64,000 bases of DNA from Scylla paramamosain (taxonomy: Eukaryota > Arthropoda > Malacostraca > Decapoda > Portunidae), in contig NC_087163.1 in the NCBI RefSeq assembly GCF_035594125.1, positions 4,311,001 to 4,375,000 on the forward strand. The letters are read 5' to 3'. The first letter of the stretch is position 1, and the number at the start of each line of letters is the position of its first letter. Of this stretch, positions 1 to 15,829 are shown piece after piece. A program made the translations under genes and the position numbers. The notes below the pieces were generated by a model. That model had not been told where the DNA came from. It saw nothing but the letters and a program-made list of their open reading frames with translations, and did no database searches.

Positions 1-163
1 CCTAGCTATAATACAAAATTTTAGCTTCTAAGTTTGGCAAAAACATTTATCTTATGCATCTCAAGTATGCTTTTCCAAACTATCAGAAGAATTGCCAAAC
101 ACAAAATCTGAACATATCACAATTGATTTGCTCCTCTAATATGACTGCATTTCATCTCATTAG

Positions 164-259
164 GTGCTGCACTAGCAGCTGATAACCAGAATTTAGATCT
201 TATTGCAAATGTTAATGTCATGTTCCCTCTGCCATCTCTGCTTATTGTATGTATCAATA

Positions 260-313
<54 letters not shown>

Positions 314-911
314 ATTTTCATCATCATAATCACTTCTAAGGTCATTTAAGATAATTGTGATGAAGGCTCAGGACTCAACATAAGGAAAAATAACTGAAGA
401 CAGTATCTTAACACAGGCATCCATCATATAACATCTGAAATGTATTGCTAGAGATAAATGAATCATGCTTCCAAAGTTAAAACTATTTTTAAGATGACTT
501 CTATAATACCTTTGACATTTGAAGAACCTGTTTTTATTTAAGGGTAACTTGAATCCAGTTCAATTTTGAAAACTGAACTTGATCTGACAGTTGTCTTGGT
601 TTTTAAACTGCAATATTTCTAATGTAGGAGGCTGTACCTGAGATGAATATGTTATGGAGTCATCAAATTCTTCAGGTTAGTTACTTCATTTTATAAATAA
701 TTTACATTAACAAATTCAGGTATCAGAAGATAAATGTATGCATTAAAAAAATAATTTGAGAAATAAATGCTAAAAGAAATATTAATAATAATATAAATGA
801 AAGGTGACCACAGGCCTGTGAGTTTATCCCATGCCAATTAGTTGTTTCATGGGAAACACTTGCAGGAATTTTTACTCTTTTTTTTTTTTTTTTTTTTTTA
901 ATGAAAGGAAG

Positions 912-1005
<94 letters not shown>

Positions 1006-1157
1006 CAAATTGTCATAAAACATGTTAAATGTTACAGATTTGCAGAATGGGTTGAATACTGAAAAAACAATTCAATTTAATATCTATAATATTTTCATAA
1101 TTCTTGAGTTTTGTGTTGTAGGATGGAGGGAAAGTGCAGAAAGACAGATTGTTCTAG
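164..1157 (+). CDS. 3' end of an unrecognised multi-exon gene (three candidate exons)
   Basis: I do not recognise this gene. Exon 164-246 follows a tttcatctcattag acceptor and ends at ATT|GTATGT. It reads about 27 residues without a stop (AALAADNQNLDLIANVNVMF, then PLPSLLI). Exon 628-675 follows ttctaatgtag, reads EAVPEMNMLWSHQILQ and ends CAG|GTTAGT. Both exons are phase 0 at the join. A third possible exon starts at 1122 after tttgtgttgtag and reads DGGKVQKDRLF to a TAG at 1155-1157. Supporting evidence is good splice signals, compatible phases and codon-like content. The gene starts left of the window. An alternative last exon may be at 5271-5377. Family unknown; the exon calls are inference. 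Confidence 0.42.
261..313. repeat. (ATC)n microsatellite
   Basis: A near-perfect trinucleotide array directly after the candidate exon donor at 247, within the presumed intron. Confidence 0.97.
878..1002. repeat. poly-T plus (AT)n microsatellite
   Basis: A T-run at about 878-899 is followed by about 89 bp of perfect AT dinucleotide. Open frames across it are artefacts of the repeat. Confidence 0.97.
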
Positions 1158-1312
1158 AACTTGAAAGTAAAGGGAAAACCTTGCATTGCTGGGATTGAAA
1201 TATAAGTGAAAGTGAGTAGGATTGTGTACAGCAGGGCTTTTAGTGATCAAAGAGGATGGTGTGTATTTAACAACTGGAACTATAAAAACAGCAGCAGAAA
1301 ATGATGACTAAC

Positions 1313-1432
<120 letters not shown>

Positions 1433-3437
1433 AAATTAAGCATTATTTTGATGAGTGATGGAATTGAACAATGGACAGAGTTCATCAGTCTACATACCAG
1501 GCTGACATCTTTCTCAAAGATGGATAACCAAGATGTCTACTTGCTTTCAGTCACAAGCATTCCCTTTGATCTTATTCTCTTGTGGGACAAGAACCAGTCC
1601 TCCCTCCCTGCACCACATTATGTGAAGCTCAGTTGCACAGCATATCTTACAATTTCTACACCAGAGGCAAAGTATGTGCAGTATATTGCAACACAGTATC
1701 AGTATATGAAAATTTCTTCAAAATGTGATGCTGCATTTATTTTATGGACTAGGTGATTTACACAGTTCTATAGCCACAACTATTAAGGAGTAAGCACTCC
1801 CCCAACCACTTGAGAGGTCAAGATGTTCAGTGTTGCAGCCACAAAATGCATACATGGAAATAACAAGTATCTGGAGATTTGTTGATCCACAACAAGCCTG
1901 TCTGTTTATTTAGTGGCAAATTATGTATGGTAGAAAAACACTGAATAGAGTCAGAGGGGCAAGGAATGGCAGTGCTACTAGAGAATAGACTGCTGGCAGC
2001 CCTGCAGTGCATCACCTCACTGTGGGCCTTCACCAAGCCAGATGCAGCCATATTGTCATTAGCACTATTGCCATCATTATAAGGTCAAGCAGTTTAAAGT
2101 AGAGCTGAGGTTCTATCCTCCATGTGGCTACTTAAAACTGTATGGAGACTGTGTGGAGATGGAAGCTTGTTAGCAGCAGCAGCACCTGCACTTTGTCAGG
2201 GTACTCACTCATGCCTCGCTTAAATGGATTGCTAGACATTGTTGAATAACACCGTTACATATTGATGGCTGACTCCACATTTCATCCACAAATCACAATC
2301 ACTCAAGTCAGATTTAATGCAATGTGATCCAAATTCTTATGCTCCCTTGGATAAGAATTAGTAAAAGTAGGGGTTGAAGCAAGGCTAGGTAAAGGTAATA
2401 TATTGGTTTTAAACTGCCAGCTTTGAGGTCTCTCATCATACCCGTCATCAAGATTGCATTTAGATATATGAACCCCATAGTTGATCAGACTCCGGCAATA
2501 GGGAGTTGTGGCTGAGAAAGTTGCATACTAAGAAATATTTAGTCTTTTTATGTCTTGCCTCTTATTATATTTTGTGCTATGTCTGCTCTCAGCAATAATA
2601 AATGCATCCACTACATGCATAGGGGCATGTGTAAGCTTATAATTATTTTTTTTATTGTGCATATTTGCTAAGAATTATTGATGTAATGATAGGAAGCTTG
2701 TATGAAGCTCACCATTGTTGTGCCTCATTATTACACTGCCAGATTATTGTTCAGTCACCTGGCCTTATCTTGACAGTTTTTTCAACCAACTCTTAAGCAA
2801 GGGGAGAATTTTAAGTTGTGGCAGTAGAATTTTGCTCAATATTTAGCAAAACACTTGGACGCTTAACAACATCAGCTTGTATGCACTACTACTAAATGAA
2901 ACAGTTGGATGAAATATTAAAGTACTTGATTTTAGCCAACCATACAGAAAGAAGTGCTCAGAACATTTGCAAAATAACACAGGAACTACATAATTATGAT
3001 ATCCTACAAACTTACCAATTGACATTGCAGTTGTTAACACACTGCTACTTGAAAATAGGTGCTAACTCATCCTAAGGCAACAACCTGTTCAAAAACTGTT
3101 CCCAGATGTTGTAAGATTACACAGATTCCATTGCAAATAGATATCTCTATTTCCAAGTCCTATATGTAAATAGCCAATTGTGTATCTGTTTCAGAAACTT
3201 AAGTTTATTCAGATAAACTACACAGAGGCATCACAGGGTTGAGTGAGGATTCACTACAGCCAAGCCAGGGTTTTATGTGGTGCCTGCTTTCTTTCAACTA
3301 CTGCTTTCCCTTTTCACCTTTGGTTTTTATTTATATATTGTTTTTTATATATCTTTTGTACATATGTATTTCTTTGCAAAGCCTTTTCTTGGTATTTCTT
3401 GTCAGGATAATTTATGGCAATCATAGAATCCTGAATT

Positions 3438-3580
<143 letters not shown>

Positions 3581-4509
3581 GAAGAGGCAGTGGTGACAAG
3601 TTGCAAACTGGTAGTATTTGCTTTTTTGTGCCTTTCTGATTCTGTTGCTGGTGAACAGTTTTCATGTGAGGAGATAATGCATAAATTTAAAGTACTCATT
3701 TCAGTGATATCTTTCACATATAAATGATTTGTATTAGACTCGGACTACAAGTTATGTTGTGGAAGATCATTTAGAATACAGTTATGTTTAATTTAGTGAT
3801 AAAATTACCTCATCTCATTCATTGTTGCTAGGTTCCATTTACAGATTTTGGTTATAGGAGCTCTCTAATTAAACCCTTCAGCAATCTACTGATTAAAGAC
3901 TAGAAAGTCTGTCATTCACGGACAAATGATGGACAAAAATTTACTTGTACATAATTGGTAAGACAGAAATATAAAATGATGGAGCACTGACCTGTAAATG
4001 AGTGTAATGAAGAAGAGTTCATTATAACATGTTTAGTAGTAAACAAGTTTCGTCACCATTAGTCCACTCATCACAATCACTTTTGCAAGACTAGGCCAAG
4101 ATCTCCATGTTTCCTTCATCAGTATTGACATCATCATCATCATTATTATAGTTATTTAATCTATGAAACAATCACTTGCCAGCTGTGGTGCCCTGCTCCA
4201 GACATGGCCTTTATTGGCATGCTTGGCACAGGAGACGTGCAGACTGATTACAACTGCTAGTCACCCACACCCGATGAAGTAACATAAGTGAGCTCTCCAT
4301 CTTTGCCCTTCTCCATAGTAGTGTTTCAGTTTGTGGCAACATTTTTCATCTACTAAACTTATGAAGTTCTGAATTAATTATAATAATAGTAAAGCATAAA
4401 GAGTTTTGTTCCATGCTCTGCCAATATTTTGATATTAGTAATTTTTAAGTCCACTATACAGTACTGTTGTATCAAGTCAATGAAACTGTGTACTGCTGGA
4501 TGAGCTGAT

Positions 4510-4670
<161 letters not shown>

Positions 4671-5270
4671 TTTTCTTGTTTCTTTTTTTGTGAATATATA
4701 TATGAGCACCTTTATCATGTTTCAGCATTATGTTTTTATCATGTTTCAGCATTTGTAAACTGAGTATCATACAGTTTTGATGCATCCCACTGAAATAGTC
4801 TTAAGATTTAATCATACTTGCATCAACATATCAGGCATGCCACAGCATCCTCTTCTTCCTATGCCTGATTGCCATGCTTGCAAGGCTAAAGTTGTGACGA
4901 AGAGGTGGGAACCCCATCCTATATACCACTATATGTTGCAATTAATGTGATGTTGTTTATACAAAGAGTGAGCAAGTGTCAACACATGATTTTTTTCAGC
5001 ATAAGGTAGTTACAGCATGTTACCAACTCCAAAAAGGGAAAGAAGAAAACAATGTGTGGCATTTATTTTTTGCACAGTAGTGTAGTGAAACAAATTCCTG
5101 TTCACAGTAGACAATTAAACATATTTTGAGTTTTAAGCAGTATAAGCCAGACCAATGTTTTTTGTATGTTATTACAAAGTATAGTCACAGAAAGATTAAT
5201 TTTAAACAATATGTTGATACTGTATTTGTACTTAATGACAGTATTATTTCTTTATATTTTTTTCTTGTAG

Positions 5271-5377
5271 TGCACTCCATGAGAATCCTAAGAGCCCATT
5301 ACCAGCATGAAATGATGTGTTTTGTTGGCATGGGGTCAGTGCTGCTCACCACACTTTTCTTAGCAAAGTCACAATGA
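5271..5377 (+). CDS. Candidate terminal exon of an unrecognised gene
   Basis: A strong acceptor (tatatttttttcttgtag) precedes 5271. The exon reads xHSMRILRAHYQHEMMCF and then VGMGSVLLTTLFLAKSQ to TGA at 5375-5377. Two bases complete a split codon, so the preceding exon must end in phase 1. The exon at 628-675 ends in phase 0, so at least one exon between them would be missing from my model. An AATAAA signal at 5878-5883 could end a 3' UTR of about 0.5 kb. It may be the true last exon of the gene seen at 164-675, or a separate gene. No family recognised. Confidence 0.35.
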
Positions 5378-5877
5378 AATTCACCACATAATGGACAAAA
5401 TGGAGGCACTGAGAACTCTCAGCTTGCATGAGGGAAAAGAAATGTAAGATCAAAACCTCTACAGTGTCATTGCACCCCAGGGATAGGTACTGATAAACTC
5501 TCAGCTATGTGCTTTCAACCCATTTTAAGGTTAATACTCTGTTATATATACTTTTTATCCTTCCTGCTGTATCCCCAACAACAACCAAAGGAGCATGAAA
5601 CAAGCCTGAGGGAGCAACAGGTCCCTGGCTGACACCAATATTGTTACAGCATTGTGTGCAACACTTGCATGTCCACATGCACTAGCTCTGCCCTCTGTTA
5701 GTGCAGCAGTGAAGCACCCAGCTATGGGTGCACATACATACAAAATATATTTTGGAAAAAAGAATGATGATGGAGGTATTTTATATATGTGTTATGTCCT
5801 TGAAGATTTTTGTACCCTTTCATGTTTGTTCATAAAGAGTTGACATAATTTTAGAAATATATAATCTATCATATACT

Positions 5878-5883
5878 AATAAA
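5878..5883 (+). terminator. Polyadenylation signal AATAAA
   Basis: Canonical hexamer about 500 bp downstream of the candidate stop at 5377. Further AATAAA hexamers occur near 6288 and 6854, so its use is uncertain. Confidence 0.3.
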
Positions 5884-5899
5884 TTTATTCATTAAATAA

Positions 5900-8139
<2,240 letters not shown>

Positions 8140-8149
8140 GAAATCATAA

Positions 8150-11100
8150 ATGAGAATGGACGATGATGACGTGGATCGTCACGTGGACGTGGTCATCAAC
8201 ATGGCAGGTAGCATGTGGAGGTAAGTGAGAAGCGGTGATTCATTTATTTATTTATTTATTTTTTCAACCTGTATTACTGTAACATCTGCAGTTGTGAGTG
8301 TATTAGCGCTCAGAAAAGCTCTTGAATATACATGATGAGTCTTGGGTGAATAGAATGGCGTAGGCTAGCAGGGCGAGAGGAGGGAAGGGTGAAGCAGGCT
8401 GGGCATTGCAGTGGTGGCGGACCACCGATGCTGTTGTGGTTAGGATGCTCATTACCTGGTGTACTTCGCCGGTACATGTTCATTATAAAGTATTAAGGTT
8501 TGATTGTGGGAAGGCTCCAGAGAGGTATATATTTAAATACAGACGGCTATAAGTTTGTGAATCTTGTTTAACTCGTCCTCACATAGTACTTGATTATTAG
8601 TACTTGAAAGTAACGTGTGTATTCAGTGGCAGGACTGTCAAGGCTGAGCAGAATCCACTACGCCGTTGTTCTTAGGTTAGACTGGTGGCGCACTGAATGC
8701 CTTCAGGCGCTGTCACGTCACTTTCGTTTTATTTTTATTTACTTTCTACTACTTAGTAGTACTGCAACACACTTTAGTTATACATGCTTCCAAAGTTCAT
8801 GATGATTTGAAAGTGAGACTCACTGAAGTTGGAAATTTATTAAATTTTTAGATTTTTCATAATTTTTTTGAGGTGGGTCTTGATTTCATAAGACTGGTAT
8901 TTCACAGAGCAAAAAGTATTGACTGCCTTATTCCCACACCTGCAGCCCACACACAGAAATGTAAATAAAACAGAAAAATACTCATATATTAGTATTTAAT
9001 CATCTGGGCCTTCTTGATAACCATCTTGAGTCTCCTAGGCATAGAATCAGCAAGTTTCTTTAAGTAATCATGGCCCATGTCAGTGATCCACAGTTTCTTG
9101 ATTTCATCAATCAGCTGTGGTGCTGAAGATGTGTCACATATTGCAAGCCATTCCTTCGTGTGACTCTAACAGTTCTCGATTGTACTCAAATCTGGGGAGT
9201 TACCTGGCCAATCAAGATGCAGTGTGTCATGTTCCTCCAGCCACTTCATCACTTTTTTTTTTTTTTTTTATACCATTTGACATGGTACACCACCCTACAC
9301 TACATGAAAGTGTGACATCCATGCAAATCTTGAAAAAGAGCATATGATCATCCAGCATCTGAATTTTAAAAATCAGCTCGCATTGTTTGATTCTTAGGCA
9401 AAAAATACAGCCCCGCACATCCTCCAGCACCACTAAATGCTCCCCAGACTATCATGCTGTCTCACTGTTTCACGGTTTTTTCTGTATACTGAGGCTTGTA
9501 GTGGTCAGAATTCCGTGGTCATCTAATCTCTCCAGGCTGTGATCTGATGAACCTGAAGGTGTGTTTGTTGCTGAAAAGCACCTTACACTTCTGCTCTTCA
9601 GTCCAACTCTTATATTTGTGGGCAAAAGCAAGTGTCTTCGCCATTAGCTTGGTCAGCAGCAGTTTCCGAGCAAGTTTGAATGTGGGGGAGGCTGAGTTCC
9701 TTCTACAACCTGTGCTGTATTGTCTGTTCTGAGATGTTTTCCAGCATTTTGGGATGAGTCTTCTTTAGCTGACAGGCTGTAAGTCATGGATCCTTCAATA
9801 ATTTGTGTTCAAAAGCTCATCAATACCCTTAGAGGTTTTCCTTGGTCTCCCAAGTTTTCAAGGAAGGTCCTGAGAAGGAGCAACCACTGATCTTGTAGTC
9901 CTCTCACTCTGACCTGTACCTGACAATTTCTCTTGTAGTGACATTTTCACACCACCAGGCCAAAATTCTAGCCTTTTCTTCATTATTGAGGTTGTCTGGA
10001 GACATCTGAGCCAAGTTGTAACAAAACTACAGCAGCAACAAGTGGAGAACTGAAAGTACAGAATTCTGGCATGAAACAGATCAGCATCCTTTCTCTCTGC
10101 TACAGCTCACCGAGCACTAAGCAGGAAAACCTGACGTGTGGAGGTCCAGAGGGGTTCCTGATTTGTCAGATGTATGATGACTTCTGTCAGGCAGACAACA
10201 GAGGAGAAATGCAAGTGTTCTGTCTGCTTCTTACCATTGATTTCTAACATAAGGCACTCAAAACTTATTGTGGACACTGTATGTACCTATCCAATATATT
10301 TGTCACCCTAGTTTGATCCATCCTTATTTAGAGTAGGTTAATCAAGGCGCTAAGTAGTGTTGGAAAGTTAAGGCGAATCCAACAAAATGAAGTTTTGAGT
10401 TATTGGCATTTGAAATATTATCTCAGTGAATTCCTTTAGTTGTGAGGGTGAATCCAACAATATGCTGTTTTACGGACTAGCAGGAAGTGCTCTTGTCTGA
10501 TTGGCTGTGTGGAAGGTGTGGCATAATGTCAGTGCAGCCCACCAGTGATTGGTAAACACTGATATCAGCTTCGCCTCTCCTACAATGTACTTTTCTTGTT
10601 GCCTTCCACATGTGATAAAGTTCTGAGCGCTAAGTTTGGTGCATCTCTATATTCAGAGGAATTTTTGACTATGTTGTAAGGGCAAAAAAGACATTCGAAA
10701 CATGTGGTGACATAAGATAATTGGCAAGTCTAACTCAGAACCACGAAAGATGTAGATTCTCCCGTCCTACACTAAATGCCTCAGTTCATTCATTATATGT
10801 AATGTATATTGAGATTAGAATAATGTAACACCCATTGTTCAGGCTCTTAGGATACTTTATTACACCTTACATGTTTGCAGGTGTGTGCTCTCCTGCTGCT
10901 GCTGTTGGGTAAAAGATGACCGAGTGGTAAGTCATGGTGCTGGCAGCCTTACAAGTTGACATGTGCCCGAAGACCACTGCATATTGTGCTCCACACTCCA
11001 GTCTTGCTTCAGTTGGAGTTGGATTCATGGTAAAATATTTAGATTTTCTCCACTTTTCATATATGGACAAGCACTATAGTGAATCCAGCCTTACTTGGTA

Positions 11101-12851
11101 ATTGAACCATTGGCTGCACCTGTCACGCATTGCTGTCATGTTTACTGTTGACAAGCACATGAACACATTTCTTTCACTCATACTGTCATCCTTTGCCTTA
11201 ATTATTCCAAAGTTACAAGTTGTTACATACTACTGCATGTTTTTTTAATGGCTTTCAATTTGATGTAACGACGTATATTTTCTGGTACACATGGTAGTGT
11301 GTACAGGTCATGCAGTGCTGCAGTCCCAGTATCCTTGACACATGAATCATCCAGGCCATGTCCTGCTGGCCTAGGTCAGGTCTGGTCAGGTCACTCCAGG
11401 GTTGAGGTGGCAACAGTGTGGATGGGTAGAGCAAACACCCCAAGTACCAAGTTAGTCTGGATCCACTTTAGTAGTGATGTGCCTTGCTTCGTTTTGCAAC
11501 CATTGCTCAGTGCATAAACAATACTAGAGTTTTAGTTGTGGATAACTGTTAAATGATTGGGTTAAGCCCCACATCATGACAGGTTTCCTAGATATTATAT
11601 AACCTGGAGGAGTCTGCTTACTAACTGATAAATGCATCTTTGGATCACATTTTATCATTAGTTATGAATTGTGATCTTGGTGTCTGGAGAGCTAGAATAA
11701 TGAGAACATGTTTGTAATGTTGTTAACCTTTGTATTTCTAAAGTGAATGTGTTGCAAGAAAACTATCATGTTTTCAGATTGGGCTTGTTATATGTTTTCC
11801 TGAAATCATATTGGTAGTGTCAGGATGGTACCATGAGAAATCAGTGATGGCTGTGTTCCCAGTATATTGTAAATGCTACAAAGCTAATGCTGGCAAATGT
11901 GAATAGCTAGAAATGTCTTCCTTGGAAACCAAAATTCAACCATGTAAGAGCTCATTATTCTTTGTTCATTTAATGAGTCACTTTATCTTGAATTCAATGG
12001 TCAGTATATAGATATACCTAATTTCCTGCAGTTCTGTGTAATTTATAGTTTTGATTCAGGTTTTTCCCTCTACACCAAACTCCTCATTTTGTTAAGAGGG
12101 CTGTTGGTTTTTCATAAATAGGCTTAGTTTTTTCCTTTGTAGTGATTAATATACTTTTCATAGTTAGATTTGCAGTCATTTTGTCATTCTTTTTGTAGAG
12201 GATGCATACAAAATTATCACTTTGGTAATTTCTGTAACTTTGAGTCAGTTTCTCTGGATGTTTGAGATCATCATTTAATGAAGAATAAGGAAATTTTGTG
12301 AATTAGACTAGATGGTGTGGCTGTCTGTAACTTTTAGTTAGTTTCTCTGGATATTTGAAGTCATCATTTAATGAAGAATAAGAAAATTTTGTGAATTAGA
12401 CTAGATGATGTGGTTGTATGTGTTATTTGCATTCTTTTAAGGTTCTGTGTGTCCATTGTTATTAGTGGCAAGACAGTTAAGGATAACCAACTTTCACTTG
12501 GGCAGTGAACTGTATAGGTAGTGCTTGCTCTGGGTGTGATCACTGACTGGTTACAGTTTAGGCTGAATTTTCACCTTTTCTAACTATAAAGCATCACAGT
12601 AATCTGCTCCTGCAACCTTTTAGGATGTAAATTATATTAAAATAATATTTAAGGTGCTTTATTAGGTCACATAATTAACAAATTAAACCACAAAATTGGT
12701 ATTTTCAGTTAAAACACTATGTTCTTAGTTTCCTTTCCACAGGTACTCCTTGGAGAAAATACTATATTCTTTAAATGCTTTCAGGACGTCCAGTGTCAGC
12801 TGTAGAGTCAAAAAACCTCGTGCCTTGTCAGCAAAGATTAAGTCAAAGTAA
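8150..12851 (+). CDS. Candidate two-exon small ORF, 59 residues, unrecognised
   Basis: Exon 8140-8220 has a tttcgtag acceptor before it and a perfect GTAAGT donor. After an in-frame stop it opens with ATG at 8150 and reads MRMDDDDVDRHVDVVINM, then AGSMW plus two bases. The second ATG at 8156 has the better context. A very good acceptor (tttcctttccacag) precedes 12743. That exon continues the frame as RYSLEKILYSLNAFRTSSVS and ends with TAA at 12849-12851. Phases match (2 bases + 1 base). The product would be acidic at the N terminus and basic at the C terminus (KKPRALSAKIKSK). The intron contains a dead Tc1 element. I recognise no family. Further exons may be missed, and the model is inference. 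Confidence 0.35.
8989..10005 (-). pseudogene. Degenerate Tc1-like transposase
   Basis: Read on the minus strand, the ATG at 10005 opens MSPDNLNNEEKARILAW, a Tc1-type N-terminal helix-turn-helix start. Frames then shift and stop repeatedly. Near 9200 comes LDWPGNSPDLSTIENC followed by a stop where Tc1 proteins have tryptophan. This is the WPxxSPDLNPIENxW block carrying a catalytic acidic residue. The C terminus is DSMPRRLKMVIKKAQMIKY then stop, the usual ending of Tc1 transposases. A homopolymer run at about 9250-9268 interrupts the frame. No clear terminal inverted repeats were found, so element ends are unknown. It is a fossil and cannot encode an active enzyme. Confidence 0.82.
10300..12230. 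other. Single-copy non-coding stretch
   Basis: No recognisable gene, tRNA or long tandem repeat. If the 8150-12851 model is right this is intron. Confidence 0.4.
12231..12416. repeat. 93-bp tandem duplication
   Basis: Two adjacent units start with tctgtaac at 12231 and 12324. They share ttctctggat, catcatttaatgaagaata and attttgtgaattagactaga, with about ten substitutions between them. Confidence 0.9.
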
Positions 12852-13055
12852 ATGAGGATGAAGGTGATTTTAAATGTTATGTTGCTTGATGAGGTAGTCT
12901 TTTTTTGTAATGTTTAGGATTTCATGTTACCTACAGGAGGATGAGTGTTAAAATGAAGTTCACTGGGAGTTGATGTAGTTGTTTGAAGCAGGATAGTGTG
13001 GCACAATGTCTGTTTGGGGTCTCAAACTTGGAATATGGAGAGGAATATGGAGAGG

Positions 13056-13355
<300 letters not shown>

Positions 13356-14393
13356 TTTAAAATTTTTCAGGAGCATGTGTTAAGTAACACTAGAGCAGAA
13401 TATTGAGATTTTTAGATGTAGAAAGTTTACTGGAGACAGCTAGGATGATTTCTCTGCTTTACAGCATCCAGTTCTCCATATCCAAACACTCTCTGTGATG
13501 CTCAGCTTCTCTGTACATCAGTTCACTGAAACCCAGCTACCTCTGTAGGTTTAGTTGTGTTGTAGCTGAGCACTGATTGGCTGCTGCAGTGTATTTACAA
13601 CTCAGTACTGTTTTAAATTCATTACTAACAATGCATATTACCATTTCATAATTAACAAAATGATAGGTTGAAAAGTTACAAAATTCAGGCCTATTATGAT
13701 AACAAACTAATAAATATGACCATGAATGAACTATCAGGGATGTGGGAATCCAGTAACACTGCTGCTACACAGCCATCTCAGCAGGTCACACTACCTTCTC
13801 AGTGTTTTCTTATTATTCCTATACTTATAACTATAAAATCTATGAGGAGGTAGTGTGTACTGCTGATACAATGAATGTGTGACAGCAGTGCTGTCTAACT
13901 CCCAGAGTTTAGACAAGTGTGTTCATTAATATTTTTTTTCTGATTCTTTATTTCTTCATATTGGCTGGATTTTTGTGACTTGCCCAATACCTTTTTTTTG
14001 GTAATTATGAAAAAGTAGCATACTCATCAATGAATAACAAAAAAAAAAAAAAAAAAAAAAAAGCTAACACTGAGTTATAACATATGGCAGCAACCAATCC
14101 ATTACTTGGCTAAGGATCTTGCTTGCCTAATACAGGTTGCTCTGTTCAGCCACTAGAGAATGAAGTGGAGTTACTGCTGTTTAAGCTACTTTTGTCAAGT
14201 GTAGGCTTTCTCCTCATTTTATGTAGGATATTCAATTTAGCTTTCTTTTCAGATACTTTTCTCTTCATCCTTTCAGTATGGGCATACTAGAATATTGCAG
14301 AAAATTACAAGACAAGACACCCTTTGGTTCCCATGACAAAAGTCTGTAATGAAATGCGTGCATCAATCACTGTATTGTAACTTGTGGGTGATC

Positions 14394-14605
14394 ATTGTAC
14401 AACAGCAACTCATACACAACAGGTTGTAGCTTGTCATGGGTTTTAAGGTCAGGCACCTTCCCAGTTGTTGGAGGAAAGGTTAATCCTGGTTCTCACTTAT
14501 CTCCTCCAACCTTACTTGAAGCATGCATTGGCTGGAAGGAAATATCAATGTACGAGTTGGTACTCAAGAAAGCTCATGCTCTTACTACCTGGCCAAATTC
14601 CACCT
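14394..14605 (-). mobile_element. tRNA-derived SINE, minus-strand copy
   Basis: Inverted homologue of the element at 14715-15051. Shared blocks include aaggtcaggcacct, gttggag, an aatatc-cgag block, aagc-catgctct and the terminal attgtaca. The tRNA-like head faces right and ends near 14594 with the A-box complement. Part of the central body is deleted relative to the plus-strand copy. Confidence 0.75.
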
Positions 14606-14714
14606 CATGCCTTGATTTCTGGATGGCCAAGGAAAAGTACACCTGGTCATAAGATGTGAGGTTGTCAAGAACCCCAAGATAACCAGAAAACTCAAAAAAA
14701 ACACCCAAATAGCC

Positions 14715-15051
14715 AGAAATGGGCGTGTGATGGAATCTGGCTGGGTGGCAGAGCATGTGCTTTCTGCCTAACTCCGACTCGAATGCTCCGATATTCCTCC
14801 CAGGCAATGTGCGGTTTGTAAGGAGAGCATTAGTCTTTTGCTCCTAAGTCCTCTTTCCAGCCATCCTAAAAGACAAGGTAAAGAAGTGACAGGCTAAATA
14901 TAACAGCATATGACTTACAGGTTGGGGAGGGGGTAGGTGGAATCAGGCTCACCTACAAGGCCTAACCACCTCTCCAACAGCTGAGTAGGTGCCTGACCTT
15001 GAACCTAGTGACAAACTATAGCCTGTTATCTTGGAGAGTTCCAGTGTACAA
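14715..15051 (+). mobile_element. tRNA-derived SINE, plus-strand copy
   Basis: The head carries a polymerase III A-box-like tggctgggtggc at 14738-14749. A B-box-like gactcgaatgc follows at 14776-14786, at tRNA-like spacing. The body runs to tgtacaat at 15051. It is the inverted counterpart of 14394-14605, which shows that the unit is a repeat and not a lone tRNA pseudogene. Confidence 0.75.
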
Positions 15052-15346
15052 TATTCACCTGTAAGTTGGAATGCAGTGACATGGATGAACACATTTTATA
15101 AGGGGACTAGAGGGCATCTCATTCCATAACTTTCTGCAGTTACTATATTGGTGTCCCTTTGGTTCCATTCTACCAAACCACAATTTACCCTGCCTACATC
15201 TAGATAGTCAGATCTTTCATACAAATTTTTATTGCTCTCATTGCTTCCTTCTTGTCACTCTACATGTCCCCTCTTAGAATTCCTACAGCTGTGTCCTATT
15301 CTACATCAAAGTCTCTGCTCTATGTGCCTATGCTGGTAAAGACATA

Positions 15347-15351
<5 letters not shown>

Positions 15352-15417
<66 letters not shown>
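15352..15417. repeat. (CT)n microsatellite
   Basis: About 65 bp of perfect CT dinucleotide. Confidence 0.97.
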
Positions 15418-15418
<1 letters not shown>

Positions 15419-15829
15419 TCCATGTGATCCTGTGACATACATCTTTCACAGCCTTATCTTTAATTTCCTCCTCCCATATTTATTAACATTGTCTTACTGC
15501 TTTCAGTTACCTCATTCTCTCCCTCCTCCCACAATCACCTCACTTCTTTGTACAACACTGGCATTTACCCTGTTGGGTAGTCTGAAGTCATACCTCTACT
15601 AATTTCCTCTCAATCCCCCCCCTTTTTTTTCCCCAGTATTCACCTTCAGTTTGTTCCATGCACATTGTTTACAAATCTATTTGATCCACACATTTGTAGG
15701 ATCAGGTACATCATTCTGAATTTATAAAAGCAATTCTGCTTAATAGATATAAAATTCTATTAAATTAATTTATGGTTTAAAATACAAATGGAATTGTAGA
15801 GAATGATGGATCAGTTCTACAGTGTATAT

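Noticed and set aside
1441..1756. Open frame of about 105 codons on the plus strand (MSDGIEQWTEFISLH...)
   Set aside because: It enters from a (TA)n array, has no good flanking splice sites and no recognised motif. Not phase-compatible with the exon at 628-675.
3012..3046. Minus-strand mini-exon before GTAAGT at about 3010
   Set aside because: Very short, poor acceptor, no partner exons.
14738..14786. Functional tRNA gene
   Set aside because: A- and B-box-like motifs exist but no cloverleaf with paired acceptor stem. The inverted second copy shows a SINE.
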